This document shows positions 34,449 through 41,629 of a stretch of 64,000 bases of DNA, one piece after another (within the stretch, counting starts at the first letter, position 1; each line of letters starts with the position of its first letter). The stretch comes from GCA-2737725 sp965229355 (GTDB lineage: Bacteria > Pseudomonadota > Alphaproteobacteria > Rhodospirillales > Rhodospirillaceae). The position numbers and the translations under genes are program-made. Location of the stretch: the NCBI GenBank assembly GCA_965229355.1, contig OZ245869.1, forward strand, positions 3,968,001 to 4,032,000, given 5' to 3'. The notes under the pieces are model-generated. The model worked only from the letters and a program-made list of their open reading frames with translations, was not told the DNA's origin and did not search any database.

Positions 34449-34673
34449 ATGACCGACTATAAGAATCAGCAGAACCAACAAAACCAGCAAAACAACCAGA
34501 ACCAAAACCAAAACAAGAACCCAGCGAACCAGCAACAGCAACAGCAACAACAGAACAACAACCGTTCTGGCACGCAGCAAGGCTCGAACAACCCCAGCCA
34601 AACGCAGCGCGACCGCGAGCGCGACAGTTCAAACAAGAACGACAAGAATACCGACCGTAACCGCCAGATGTAA
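34449..34673 (+). CDS. small Gln/Asn-rich (prion-like) protein
   Basis: 74 residues from the ATG at 34449 (AAGGA upstream). Residues 6-45 are nearly pure Gln and Asn with a QQQQQQQQ run. Residues 46-74 are polar and charged (TQRDRERDSSNKNDKNTDRN). No hydrophobic core and no signal peptide, so it should be disordered. Low-complexity Q/N stretches of this type can phase-separate or aggregate. The EcfG-type promoter just upstream implies expression in stationary phase or stress. Antisense frames here are composition artefacts. No family recognised. Confidence 0.7.
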   Translation: MTDYKNQQNQQNQQNNQNQNQNKNPANQQQQQQQQNNNRSGTQQGSNNPSQTQRDRERDSSNKNDKNTDRNRQM

Positions 34674-34734
34674 TATCGCGGTCTAAGGTTTTCTGAAGGA
34701 GTCTGATCCTGAAAAAATCAGGCTCACACAGAGG

Positions 34735-34766
34735 AAGGGGCGGAGCCCAAAAAGCTCCCCCCTTTT
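34735..34766 (+). terminator. terminator of the Gln/Asn-rich gene
   Basis: AAGGGG-C-GGAGC (34735-34746), loop CCAAAAA, GCTCCCCCCTT (34754-34764), then TT; one bulged C. A smaller hairpin CCTGA/TCAGG lies just before it. Confidence 0.65.
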
Positions 34767-34862
34767 CTGCTGCCAATATTTATCTTTTAAATATACGGGT
34801 GACCGATATATAACACCATCTTAGGTAGATATTATATTTGGTCACTTAATTAGTATTCCCAT

Positions 34863-35453
34863 ATGCGTACTGCATTTCTTGGCATTGCAGCAGCCTTATC
34901 GCTCTCATCATGCGACGGCATATTTGAAGGGACCGACAATAGTCGAGCACTGTTTAAATTGTTTTCGCAAACATGCGCGCAGTCTGTCGGCCAACCTAAC
35001 AAAATTCATGAATGGGCCAAGCTCGCAAAGCTCCCCATAATTTCAGATGAAAACTTACTTTTAGCGCTTGTAGGAGAAGGTACGAAAGGCCGTGCATGGG
35101 AACTCCCAAGCTCGACAAAACATCACTTCGCTCTTTCGATCAGAGGTGAGACGCAAGCCTGCGCGGTATGGGCTGAGTTAGCGAACCGCACAAGCATGAA
35201 ACGAATGTTCGGGGAATTTATCGAAAGCATGCAACAGTTGCAGGGCATAACAATGACCCCGCTCAAAGATGAAGAGGTTGACACCGCGACCGGCAAAGGC
35301 CGCGGACACATTATGTCTTACCAAATGAAAATCGCGGCTTTTCCAGGCATAGCGTTTCAAATAACGATGATTGTTGCCGACAAGACCGGAACTCTATTCG
35401 CCGGTGCACCACTGCAAGCCACAATACAGGTATCACCAGTTATTCCGTATTAG
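34863..35453 (+). CDS. putative lipoprotein of unknown function
   Basis: 196 residues. The N-terminus MRTAFLGIAAALSLSSCDG has a short hydrophobic stretch and a lipobox-like LSSC, so Cys17 is the probable lipidated residue. The mature part is a single alpha/beta domain with further Cys residues (SQTCAQSVG, ETQACAVW) and a C-terminal beta stretch (FQITMIVADKTGTLFAG). Layout and length recall small NMCC_0638-like proteins, but I would not rely on it. It is A+T-richer than the flanking clusters. It converges on the IclR gene with a 4-nt overlap. Confidence 0.65.
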   Translation: MRTAFLGIAAALSLSSCDGIFEGTDNSRALFKLFSQTCAQSVGQPNKIHEWAKLAKLPIISDENLLLALVGEGTKGRAWELPSSTKHHFALSIRGETQACAVWAELANRTSMKRMFGEFIESMQQLQGITMTPLKDEEVDTATGKGRGHIMSYQMKIAAFPGIAFQITMIVADKTGTLFAGAPLQATIQVSPVIPY

Positions 35454-36370
35454 CCTCGCGCTGAACCCGTCGCGGCACTTGTATCCGCCAACTCACCGCT
35501 GTCGGTGGGGCGCAGTTGTAAGGCGGCGGCGCGGGCAATCATTTCAGCGGTGCCCAGCATGTGAGGGAGAAGTGTTTTCTTCGCTTGTGCCAAGCTCATA
35601 GCGGCGCGGAAGAATGTAATGCCAAGCGTTCCCAATAACTGCTTGCCGTGCATTACCGGCACTGCAATCGCCGAGGTATCAATGCCTTCGGTTTTCCAGC
35701 TGCTTTCCAAATAAGCAAACCCGCGCTCGGCCGAGGTGTTGAGCCCCTCCTCGATCACCGCCAACTCGCGCTCCATATCTTTGCGCGTGAGATTAGCCGC
35801 GTCCGCCCGCTCGCTTAAGGCCAGCATAATAATATCGCGGCGAATTTTCTTCGGTGCAAAGGCAAGATAGCACAAACCAACCGAGCTATGCAGAATGGGA
35901 ATACGCTGGCCAAGCCCACGTTTGGTGAAATTGTACGGGCTATCTGATCTGGTGCTGGCGCGCACAATCATATGGCTGCCGGAATTGGTGGTGAACAGCA
36001 CGGGCCATTCCACCTCGTCCGCGCACTGTTCCACATACAGACGTACCGGCCCGCCGATCCAGCTATCGCGCTTATAACCATCGCTTAAGCCCAACACACG
36101 CTCCGCCAGGAAATAGCTTTTCGATTTCGGATCGCGCGCGATGTAGCCGAGAGACTTTAATGTTTCCAACAAACGAAACGTGGTGATGCGGTTCAAGCCC
36201 GACAGCCGCGCCAACTCCGCGCACGGCAACGGCCCAAAGCCATTCAAATGCTGAATGATGCCTAAGCCCCGCTCTAACGCGCGCACTGACGGCTGCGAGT
36301 GCTCACGCTTCGCTGCCGTTGTGGTGCGCGTTACGCGTCGAGGAAGGAGAGAATTTGGCTGGCGACCCAT
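35450..36370 (-). CDS. IclR-family transcriptional regulator
   Basis: 306 residues from the ATG at 36370; the longer frame only shadows the hydrolase gene. The winged helix-turn-helix (~27-85: RALERGLGIIQHLNGFGPLP, ARLSGLNRITTFRLLETL) is followed by the IclR effector-binding domain. That domain contains YVEQCADEVEWPVLF, then TSAERGFAYLESSW and AIAVPVMHGKQLLGTLGI. Such regulators control catabolic operons in response to small aromatic or organic acids. It overlaps the end of the alpha/beta-hydrolase-like gene by 40 nt and lies downstream of it, so the two are co-transcribed. It probably controls this cluster including the TonB receptor (inference). Confidence 0.85.
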   Translation of the reverse strand: MGRQPNSLLPRRVTRTTTAAKREHSQPSVRALERGLGIIQHLNGFGPLPCAELARLSGLNRITTFRLLETLKSLGYIARDPKSKSYFLAERVLGLSDGYKRDSWIGGPVRLYVEQCADEVEWPVLFTTNSGSHMIVRASTRSDSPYNFTKRGLGQRIPILHSSVGLCYLAFAPKKIRRDIIMLALSERADAANLTRKDMERELAVIEEGLNTSAERGFAYLESSWKTEGIDTSAIAVPVMHGKQLLGTLGITFFRAAMSLAQAKKTLLPHMLGTAEMIARAAALQLRPTDSGELADTSAATGSARG

Positions 36371-37227
36371 TCCGGTTCCGTTTGCAAAAGGCCCAGGCCC
36401 GCTTTGCCTGTGGCGCGCACATATTTCACATCTTTCAACAGGGATGCTGCGTCCTCGCCCCGGCCGAATGAGCCATCGGGTTCGATGATCAACACCGGCA
36501 CTGTAACACCGGGCAAGCGGCCCCGCATGTCGTAACTGTTCACCGCGCGTTCGCCGTAAATGGCATTCATGCCGCCGCGATAATACTCGTTGAACAGGTT
36601 GAACTTCTGCTCGAACGGCATGTCTTTCGGGTAGCGCTCCATCACCTTGGCCCATTCCTTTTGCAGGAACATGCCGCTGGGTTCGGGGATGCCGGGCCAG
36701 GCATTGGCGTACATTTGCTTGCGCTGCTCTTCCTCGAACAACGCCGGGCCAATCAGCACCATGCGCCGGATCAGGGTCGGGAAACGGCGTTGCATTTCCA
36801 CCGCCACAGCCGTGCCCGTAAACATGCCCACCACATCGATCTGCTTAAATGCCATCCCGCGCGGCACATCGGCCAACCAGTTGGCATACTCACCGATCTC
36901 GGGGTGATCTTTCCCTGGTGGCAGCTTGGGCCTGAAACTCTCGCCAAAGCCCGGCGTATCGCACGCGACAGCCAGTCTATTCGCGGCCAGATACGGCAGA
37001 ATATCAGCGTACACGAAGCTAGACTGTGGGCTTTGATGGAAACAGAAGATCGGCGTTTTGCGGGGGTTATGTTTCCCGGCTTGGCGAATATGAATTTGGC
37101 CCGCAGGCGTATTTACAAAATCACGCAACACGGTGGGGCGTGGCTGCGCCCACGACACCGAGGGCAGCAGTGCTGATACGCCAGCACCCAACAACAGGTT
37201 TCGACGTGTAGGGCTATTCATAGGCAT
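36331..37227 (-). CDS. Tat-exported alpha/beta-hydrolase-fold protein lacking the usual triad
   Basis: 298 residues with a twin-arginine signal (SPTRRNLLLGAGVSALL, cleavage near SWA). The fold is clear: HQSPQSSFVYADILPYL (oxyanion loop), CDTPGFGES, the nucleophile-elbow region and VPVLIIEPDGSFG (acid region). But the elbow reads VVGMFTGTAVAVEM where G-x-S-x-G-G is expected, so the serine is Phe. The usual His position near the end reads GKAGLGLLQTEPEWVA with no His. It is therefore either a pseudo-enzyme or uses other residues. It overlaps the IclR gene and lies between a DUF1838 gene and the TonB receptor, in a likely uptake/catabolic cluster. Confidence 0.8.
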   Translation of the reverse strand: MPMNSPTRRNLLLGAGVSALLPSVSWAQPRPTVLRDFVNTPAGQIHIRQAGKHNPRKTPIFCFHQSPQSSFVYADILPYLAANRLAVACDTPGFGESFRPKLPPGKDHPEIGEYANWLADVPRGMAFKQIDVVGMFTGTAVAVEMQRRFPTLIRRMVLIGPALFEEEQRKQMYANAWPGIPEPSGMFLQKEWAKVMERYPKDMPFEQKFNLFNEYYRGGMNAIYGERAVNSYDMRGRLPGVTVPVLIIEPDGSFGRGEDAASLLKDVKYVRATGKAGLGLLQTEPEWVASQILSFLDA

Positions 37228-37269
37228 CTCTCCCCCGCCATTTTACAAAATGCAGGGCGGACAATAGCA

Positions 37270-37297
37270 AAAAGGGGCACCCGAGGGTGCCCCTTTT
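37270..37297 (-). terminator. terminator after the TonB-receptor gene
   Basis: AAAAGGGGCACC (37270-37281), loop CGAG, GGTGCCCCTTTT (37286-37297). It lies 8 nt past the receptor stop and may partly separate it from the hydrolase/IclR genes. Confidence 0.85.
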
Positions 37298-37304
37298 CCG
37301 TTCC

Positions 37305-39581
37305 TTAGAACTTGTAGCTCGCTGAAATACCGGCGGTACGGTCGTTTCCGATAAAGCCAGTCGTAAACGTGGTGACCGGAACAAACTCAGGTTCATTCAC
37401 GGCGTTGTTTACATAGCGCTTATCGAACACGTTGTTCACCCAGATCGAGACATCCAGGTTGTTGGCGAACTCGGCACCAGCACGCAGGTTAACCAGTGTT
37501 TGGTTGCCGTTGTCCTGCAAGCCAATCGGCGCGTTGGTGATTTGCTTCGAACGGTACGACAGATCGCCACGGATATACGGCGAATAATCGCCCGGCATAT
37601 CCCAGGTGTAGGTGCTGCTGATCGAGCCCGTCCACTTCGACGCACGCGGCAGCGTGAAGCCCGACACATCAATGCCCACAACACCGTTCACCACAACGCG
37701 CTTCAGGCCGCAGATTTCAGGCGTGGCGCACTGACGGGTCGATGAGAAGTCAGTGGTGCCCTTCACCCAATGCGGGTCCGTGTAGGCAATGCCACCCTGC
37801 ACGTTCCAGCCTTCAGCCAAAGCTGCATTCAGCTCCAATTCCACGCCGTCTGCTTTGGCACCGCCAAAGTTGGTGACGTAGTTGCGGGTGTTCTGAATGG
37901 CCGACGGAATGGTGTATTGCACATCAGACCAATCGATATGGAACACCGCCACGTTGGCTTGCAAGCGGTTGTCGAGCAGCGTGGTTTTCAAACCGGCTTC
38001 GTAGGTGATGTTGGTTTCAGGTTGATAGCTTTGCTCGGACACAATGGCCGAGTTGTTGAAACCACCAGACTTCGCACCCTTTGCAACGCTGGCGTAGGCC
38101 AAAATGTCGGCATCGATTTGGTAATCAACCGACGAACGCCACGTCCAGTATTTAAAGGTGTCACCCAACGGCTGCGTGAATTTGGTCAGACGGTTGATGA
38201 TGGCGGCTTGGCGTTTGTCGCTGGTGTAACGGGCTTCACCGTTCACACGCAGTTGGTCAGACACTTTCACCTGCACTAAACCGAAACCGGCATAGGTTTT
38301 GTTGTCTTCGGTGGTCACTTGGTCCAACGCCAAGGTCGGGAATACCGGCGAATTGCTGGCCGGGTTCGCACCCGTCGGCACGCCGTTACCCGTGATGAAG
38401 AACTGCTTGGCTTCGCGGTCGTAGTAGTACGCACCACCCGCCAAATCGATCATCTCGTTACCGTAGGATTCCAAACGGAACTCTTGGCTCCACTCATCCA
38501 CTGGGCCCATGAACGGATACACATAGCGGCGTGCAGCCGGGCCTGTGGTGGCATCCAAAATCTGGTCAGCAATACCAGCCGAGTCATAGTTGCCGTAGGT
38601 GGACAACGACTTCAACGTCACCGGGCCGAAATCATACGACACGTTGATGTAGCCCAATTCAGATTTGTACTTGCTGAAGGTTTGGTCAGACACGAACACT
38701 TGGTCCGGCGCTTCCAACGTACCGCAAACATAACGCAAGGTGGTACGGCCACGACCCGTCAATGGCGGAGCGCTGTTGGTGCCACCGCAGTTGTTCGGGA
38801 AGATGTAGTTGGCAGAACCATCTAACTTGTCTTTGCCGTAGTAATAGAACGCGGTGATTTCCATGTTGTCCGACGGCGTGAAGAACAACGTGGTGGCGCC
38901 TGCGCCTTTATAATCCCAGCCGCCCAGGTTTTCGTTATCCAACGCGTTATCAACTGTGCCGTCGAAGTGGCTGTAGCTGCCTTGGAAGCGCACGCTGAAT
39001 TTATCGTTCACCGGGCCCGAGGTTGAGAACGACACATCAGCGCGTTCATCAGTACCCAACGTGCCCTTTACAGTGCCTTCCCATTTGTTCGTGTCAGGCT
39101 TGCGCGTCACGTAGTTGATGGCGCCAGCGAATGTATTGTTGCCGTACAGGGCTGATTGCGGGCCGCGCACGATTTCAACGCGCTCGAGGTCAAACACCGA
39201 GACGTTGATGTTGGATTTAGCCGACAGGAACACGCCGTCCATGAACACGCCGACGTTGTTGTCGAAGGTCGTCGTCACAGTTGCCGACAAACCACGGATG
39301 GTTGGTGCAGCCAAGCCGCCGCCGTTGCCTTCGTAATACGTCAAACCAGGTGTTAAGCGCGCGATATCGCCCAAGCTGACCGAACCAGAGCGTTCAATAT
39401 TTTCAGCCGAGAATGCGGTGATCGACACCGGCACGCTTTGCAGATCTTCTTCGCGCTTACGGGCAGTGACGACGATTTCTTCAACCGCTTGGCCCCAGGC
39501 CACGCCAGTGCCGCTGGTGATAGCTAATGCGGCGATGATCGACGCAACGCTGAAGCGCGTGCGCATGTTTAATTGAGACAC
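37305..39581 (-). CDS. TonB-dependent outer-membrane receptor
   Basis: 758 residues from the GTG at 39581, with AAGGGGAG 8 nt before (an ATG at 39566 is the alternative). A Sec signal peptide ends GVAWGQA. The plug domain begins EEIVVTARKREEDLQSVPVS, which doubles as the TonB-box region, followed by GLTYYEGNGGGLAAPTIRGL and VEIVRGPQSALYGNNTFAGA. A 22-strand barrel ends with ASYKF, the C-terminal Phe of outer-membrane proteins. It imports a large or scarce substrate across the outer membrane with TonB energy. The neighbours (hydrolase-like protein, IclR, DUF1838) suggest an organic substrate rather than iron. Confidence 0.9.
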   Translation of the reverse strand: MSQLNMRTRFSVASIIAALAITSGTGVAWGQAVEEIVVTARKREEDLQSVPVSITAFSAENIERSGSVSLGDIARLTPGLTYYEGNGGGLAAPTIRGLSATVTTTFDNNVGVFMDGVFLSAKSNINVSVFDLERVEIVRGPQSALYGNNTFAGAINYVTRKPDTNKWEGTVKGTLGTDERADVSFSTSGPVNDKFSVRFQGSYSHFDGTVDNALDNENLGGWDYKGAGATTLFFTPSDNMEITAFYYYGKDKLDGSANYIFPNNCGGTNSAPPLTGRGRTTLRYVCGTLEAPDQVFVSDQTFSKYKSELGYINVSYDFGPVTLKSLSTYGNYDSAGIADQILDATTGPAARRYVYPFMGPVDEWSQEFRLESYGNEMIDLAGGAYYYDREAKQFFITGNGVPTGANPASNSPVFPTLALDQVTTEDNKTYAGFGLVQVKVSDQLRVNGEARYTSDKRQAAIINRLTKFTQPLGDTFKYWTWRSSVDYQIDADILAYASVAKGAKSGGFNNSAIVSEQSYQPETNITYEAGLKTTLLDNRLQANVAVFHIDWSDVQYTIPSAIQNTRNYVTNFGGAKADGVELELNAALAEGWNVQGGIAYTDPHWVKGTTDFSSTRQCATPEICGLKRVVVNGVVGIDVSGFTLPRASKWTGSISSTYTWDMPGDYSPYIRGDLSYRSKQITNAPIGLQDNGNQTLVNLRAGAEFANNLDVSIWVNNVFDKRYVNNAVNEPEFVPVTTFTTGFIGNDRTAGISASYKF

Positions 39582-39987
39582 GATAGTGGCTCCCCTTCTT
39601 TGGAGTATTCGGAAAACAAAACAGCCTGTACCGGCGACCCTTGCAGCAACCCGCCAGCACACGAATTAAGAGTTACACGGCCTAAACGTAAAACCGGGGG
39701 CACTCTCAATCTGCGAGGCAAAACCGTCAAAACAATCCGGCCACAGTCGTACATAGTACGTACGCCCGAATATGGGGCGATTTTCAGCCAAAAAGCCAGG
39801 TTTTGCGGGGGTTTATGGGGCTAACAACGGGTGATGCCCGAAGGCCACAGTGCGCGAGAACGTGAGGACGCGTCTAAGGGTTGGTTCACATCCAATCCCC
39901 TCACGCCTGTAAGGACTGACAGGTCTGTCGCACAATTCGGCGTGGCTTAATCGCCAAATATTTTGATCAACAATATTAGGTGCACAG
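39582..39987. other. gene-free stretch between receptor and membrane-protein genes
   Basis: No gene I can support. It contains a perfect TACGTA-type symmetry (GTACATAGTACGTAC, 39748-39762) that could be an operator for the receptor gene. The remainder is featureless; an open frame at 39573-39824 has shadow-like composition. Confidence 0.4.
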
Positions 39988-40569
39988 ATGGAACCGATAG
40001 ATATTCAATCTACTCTCGACATCCAACACACGATACGTAAAGCCATAAAATGGAGTTATTGGGGAGTGTTTGCACTTTCGGTTTTTGGTGTTTTTCTTGC
40101 AATTAAAACAAAAGAAAAAGCGAAGTATGCACGCGCATGTAACAACGCACTCATCATTGTCGGTCAATTCTCTGAGCGTTTGGCATACACGCTTGTGGCT
40201 ATCTCCGGCACGCTAGTGATTGCTCTGCTTGCGATCGCGAGCGATCTCGTTAGTGAATTTGCTAGCAACAACAACCAAATGATCAAAATATTTGCGCACG
40301 ATGTATTCCGCGCTATCCGCGACTTCATGCTTTCTGGCGGATACGGGATTTTTGTTGCAGGACTGAGCATCTTTATACGTTCAGCCATAGACAAACGAGA
40401 TCGCCATGAGTGGCCCACACCAACAAGCGTTGTTAGCATTGTTATCTGCCTCATACTTTTAATAGCGGTGCTCACAACAGCAGACTCTTTGATATTTGGA
40501 ACGACCCAGTTGCTAACTTCAATCGCACGCGCAGACAGTGCGTTGATCGCAATTCAATCGCCTCCATAA
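39988..40569 (+). CDS. hypothetical four-helix membrane protein
   Basis: 193 residues, AGGTG before the ATG. Predicted membrane segments lie near 25-43 (WGVFALSVFGVFLAI), 67-90 (LVAISGTLVIALLAIASDLV), 115-133 and 148-172 (VVSIVICLILLIAVLTTADS). The loops are short and basic inside. No family recognised. It is A+T-rich compared with the flanking receptor gene, and lies next to REP-like repeats, so it may be accessory DNA. No operon partner. Confidence 0.65.
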   Translation: MEPIDIQSTLDIQHTIRKAIKWSYWGVFALSVFGVFLAIKTKEKAKYARACNNALIIVGQFSERLAYTLVAISGTLVIALLAIASDLVSEFASNNNQMIKIFAHDVFRAIRDFMLSGGYGIFVAGLSIFIRSAIDKRDRHEWPTPTSVVSIVICLILLIAVLTTADSLIFGTTQLLTSIARADSALIAIQSPP

Positions 40570-40573
40570 AAAC

Positions 40574-40793
40574 AGATGCCGCTCCCCGGCTTGACCGGAG
40601 AATCCATTTCTCAGTTCGCTTTAGAAATTGTTGAACGACTGATCGCCCGATCAAGTCGGGCGATGACGAGTGGTGGCCACAAAAGCTGGACTAACTCAGG
40701 TCGTCATCCTGGGGCTTGTCCCTAGGATCCAGGATTTAATGCCCCGTAGACTTTTGTGACCCTGGACCCTGGGAATAAATCCCAGAGTGACGA
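40574..40793. repeat. REP-like palindromic repeat cluster
   Basis: Two kinds of unit are present. At 40646-40667 CGCCCGATCAAGTCGGGCGA forms a hairpin and runs into TGACGA. At 40700-40793 an imperfect ~95-bp palindrome starts TCGTCATCCTGGGGCTTGTC and ends AATCCCAGAGTGACGA. Each of its halves is itself a hairpin, and its right half recurs at 8864-8895. Such elements are dispersed in alphaproteobacterial genomes. Confidence 0.75.
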
Positions 40794-40850
40794 GTAGTGT
40801 ATGTGCTGCCTGTATTGACACCGCGCCCCTACTTCAGCGATTTATTGAGC

Positions 40851-40982
40851 ACTTCGCGCTGGGCATAAGCCTGCCGAAGTTATGGAGAGAACTATGGCCG
40901 AGATTGTGATCAGCCGCTGATCCCTCGCGTTGTGAGCTAAAACGATTTGAGACTTAAGCCTTAGGGTTCACCTGAGGTTTTT
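40851..40982 (+). ncRNA. candidate small RNA ending in an intrinsic terminator
   Basis: Three hairpins follow each other. The first is ACTTCG (40851-40856)/CGAAGT (40875-40880) with inner GGC-ATAA-GCC. The second is GATCAG-CCG-CTGATC (40908-40922). The third is CCTTAGG-GTTCA-CCTGAGG (40959-40977), followed by TTTTT. No coding frame fits. The last hairpin is terminator-like on the plus strand. It may be a small RNA or the leader of the yjhX transcript. Confidence 0.4.
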
Positions 40983-41044
40983 AGCGAACAAACATGCGAG
41001 GCCGTTCGCCCCTGCCCTTGTGCAGGTTGGGCATGCTTTGCGCT

Positions 41045-41090
41045 GCCTAACTGTCAGCCCATCGGCGGCTGTTTGCTTTGTTAGGCTTTT
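41045..41090 (+). terminator. terminator/attenuator hairpin directly before yjhX
   Basis: GCCTAAC (41045-41051) pairs with GTTAGGC (41080-41086), with an inner hairpin CAGCC (41055-41059)/GGCTG (41067-41071), followed by TTTTCTTTC. The yjhX ATG is only 6 nt beyond the T run and has no ribosome site, so transcription from upstream should mostly stop just before it. Confidence 0.6.
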
Positions 41091-41096
41091 CTTTCA

Positions 41097-41357
41097 ATGA
41101 ACATCTCTAAAATTGACCAGCGCATTTTGCATGCGCTGGCGCAGGGCGGTTACATCCGCCACGACCGCGACCCGAAAACAGGTCGCATTATCGACGTGTG
41201 CTGCTTCACCCGTGATGGCTATGTGCTGAGTGACTGCACGTTGCCTGCGTTCCAGAAACTGAAACGCAAAGGGCTGATCGAGTCACATAATGGATTACCG
41301 TATCGCATCTCTCGCTTCGGCATAAAGTGCGTGCGGCCCCAACTCGATAACCGATAA
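41097..41357 (+). CDS. yjhX: YjhX family protein (putative toxin)
   Basis: 86 residues, full family length. It aligns well from memory with E. coli YjhX (UPF0386): MNISKIDQRILHALAQGGYI, then DVCCFTRDGYVLSDCTLPAF, KKLKRKGLIES-type helix, NGLPYRIS and the invariant end RPQLDNR. YjhX is annotated as the toxin of the YjhX-YjhQ pair, with YjhQ a GNAT acetyltransferase antitoxin. No GNAT gene lies on either side here, so it is an orphan. No ribosome site is visible and a terminator-like hairpin ends 6 nt before the ATG, pointing to tightly restricted expression or a leaderless transcript from elsewhere. Confidence 0.85.
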   Translation: MNISKIDQRILHALAQGGYIRHDRDPKTGRIIDVCCFTRDGYVLSDCTLPAFQKLKRKGLIESHNGLPYRISRFGIKCVRPQLDNR

Positions 41358-41629
41358 GTGCAATATCGCCGCCACCCGATGCCAGCCGAGGGTGGCGGCA
41401 CCGCATACTGTTCGGGGCGAGTCCCCTGTTGCGATCTGCGACATAGCGTATTCAGGGCAGAAAGACGTAACGTCATAACAACCTAGGGGTTTTTGCTGCA
41501 GCGCTTTAAAGACCAAAAAACAAGGCATTCTCTCACCTCGCACCGCAGCAAAATAACCATCTTGTCATTGGTGCTAAAGCCTTCAAAAATATGTGAAAGG
41601 GTGGAAATCAACCATCCGTGGAAAACAGA

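Noticed and set aside
34359..34601. Leu/Val-rich membrane-like frame antisense to the Gln/Asn-rich gene
   Set aside because: The Leu/Val runs are simply the complement of CAA/CAG/AAC runs; the plus strand has promoter, ribosome site and terminator.
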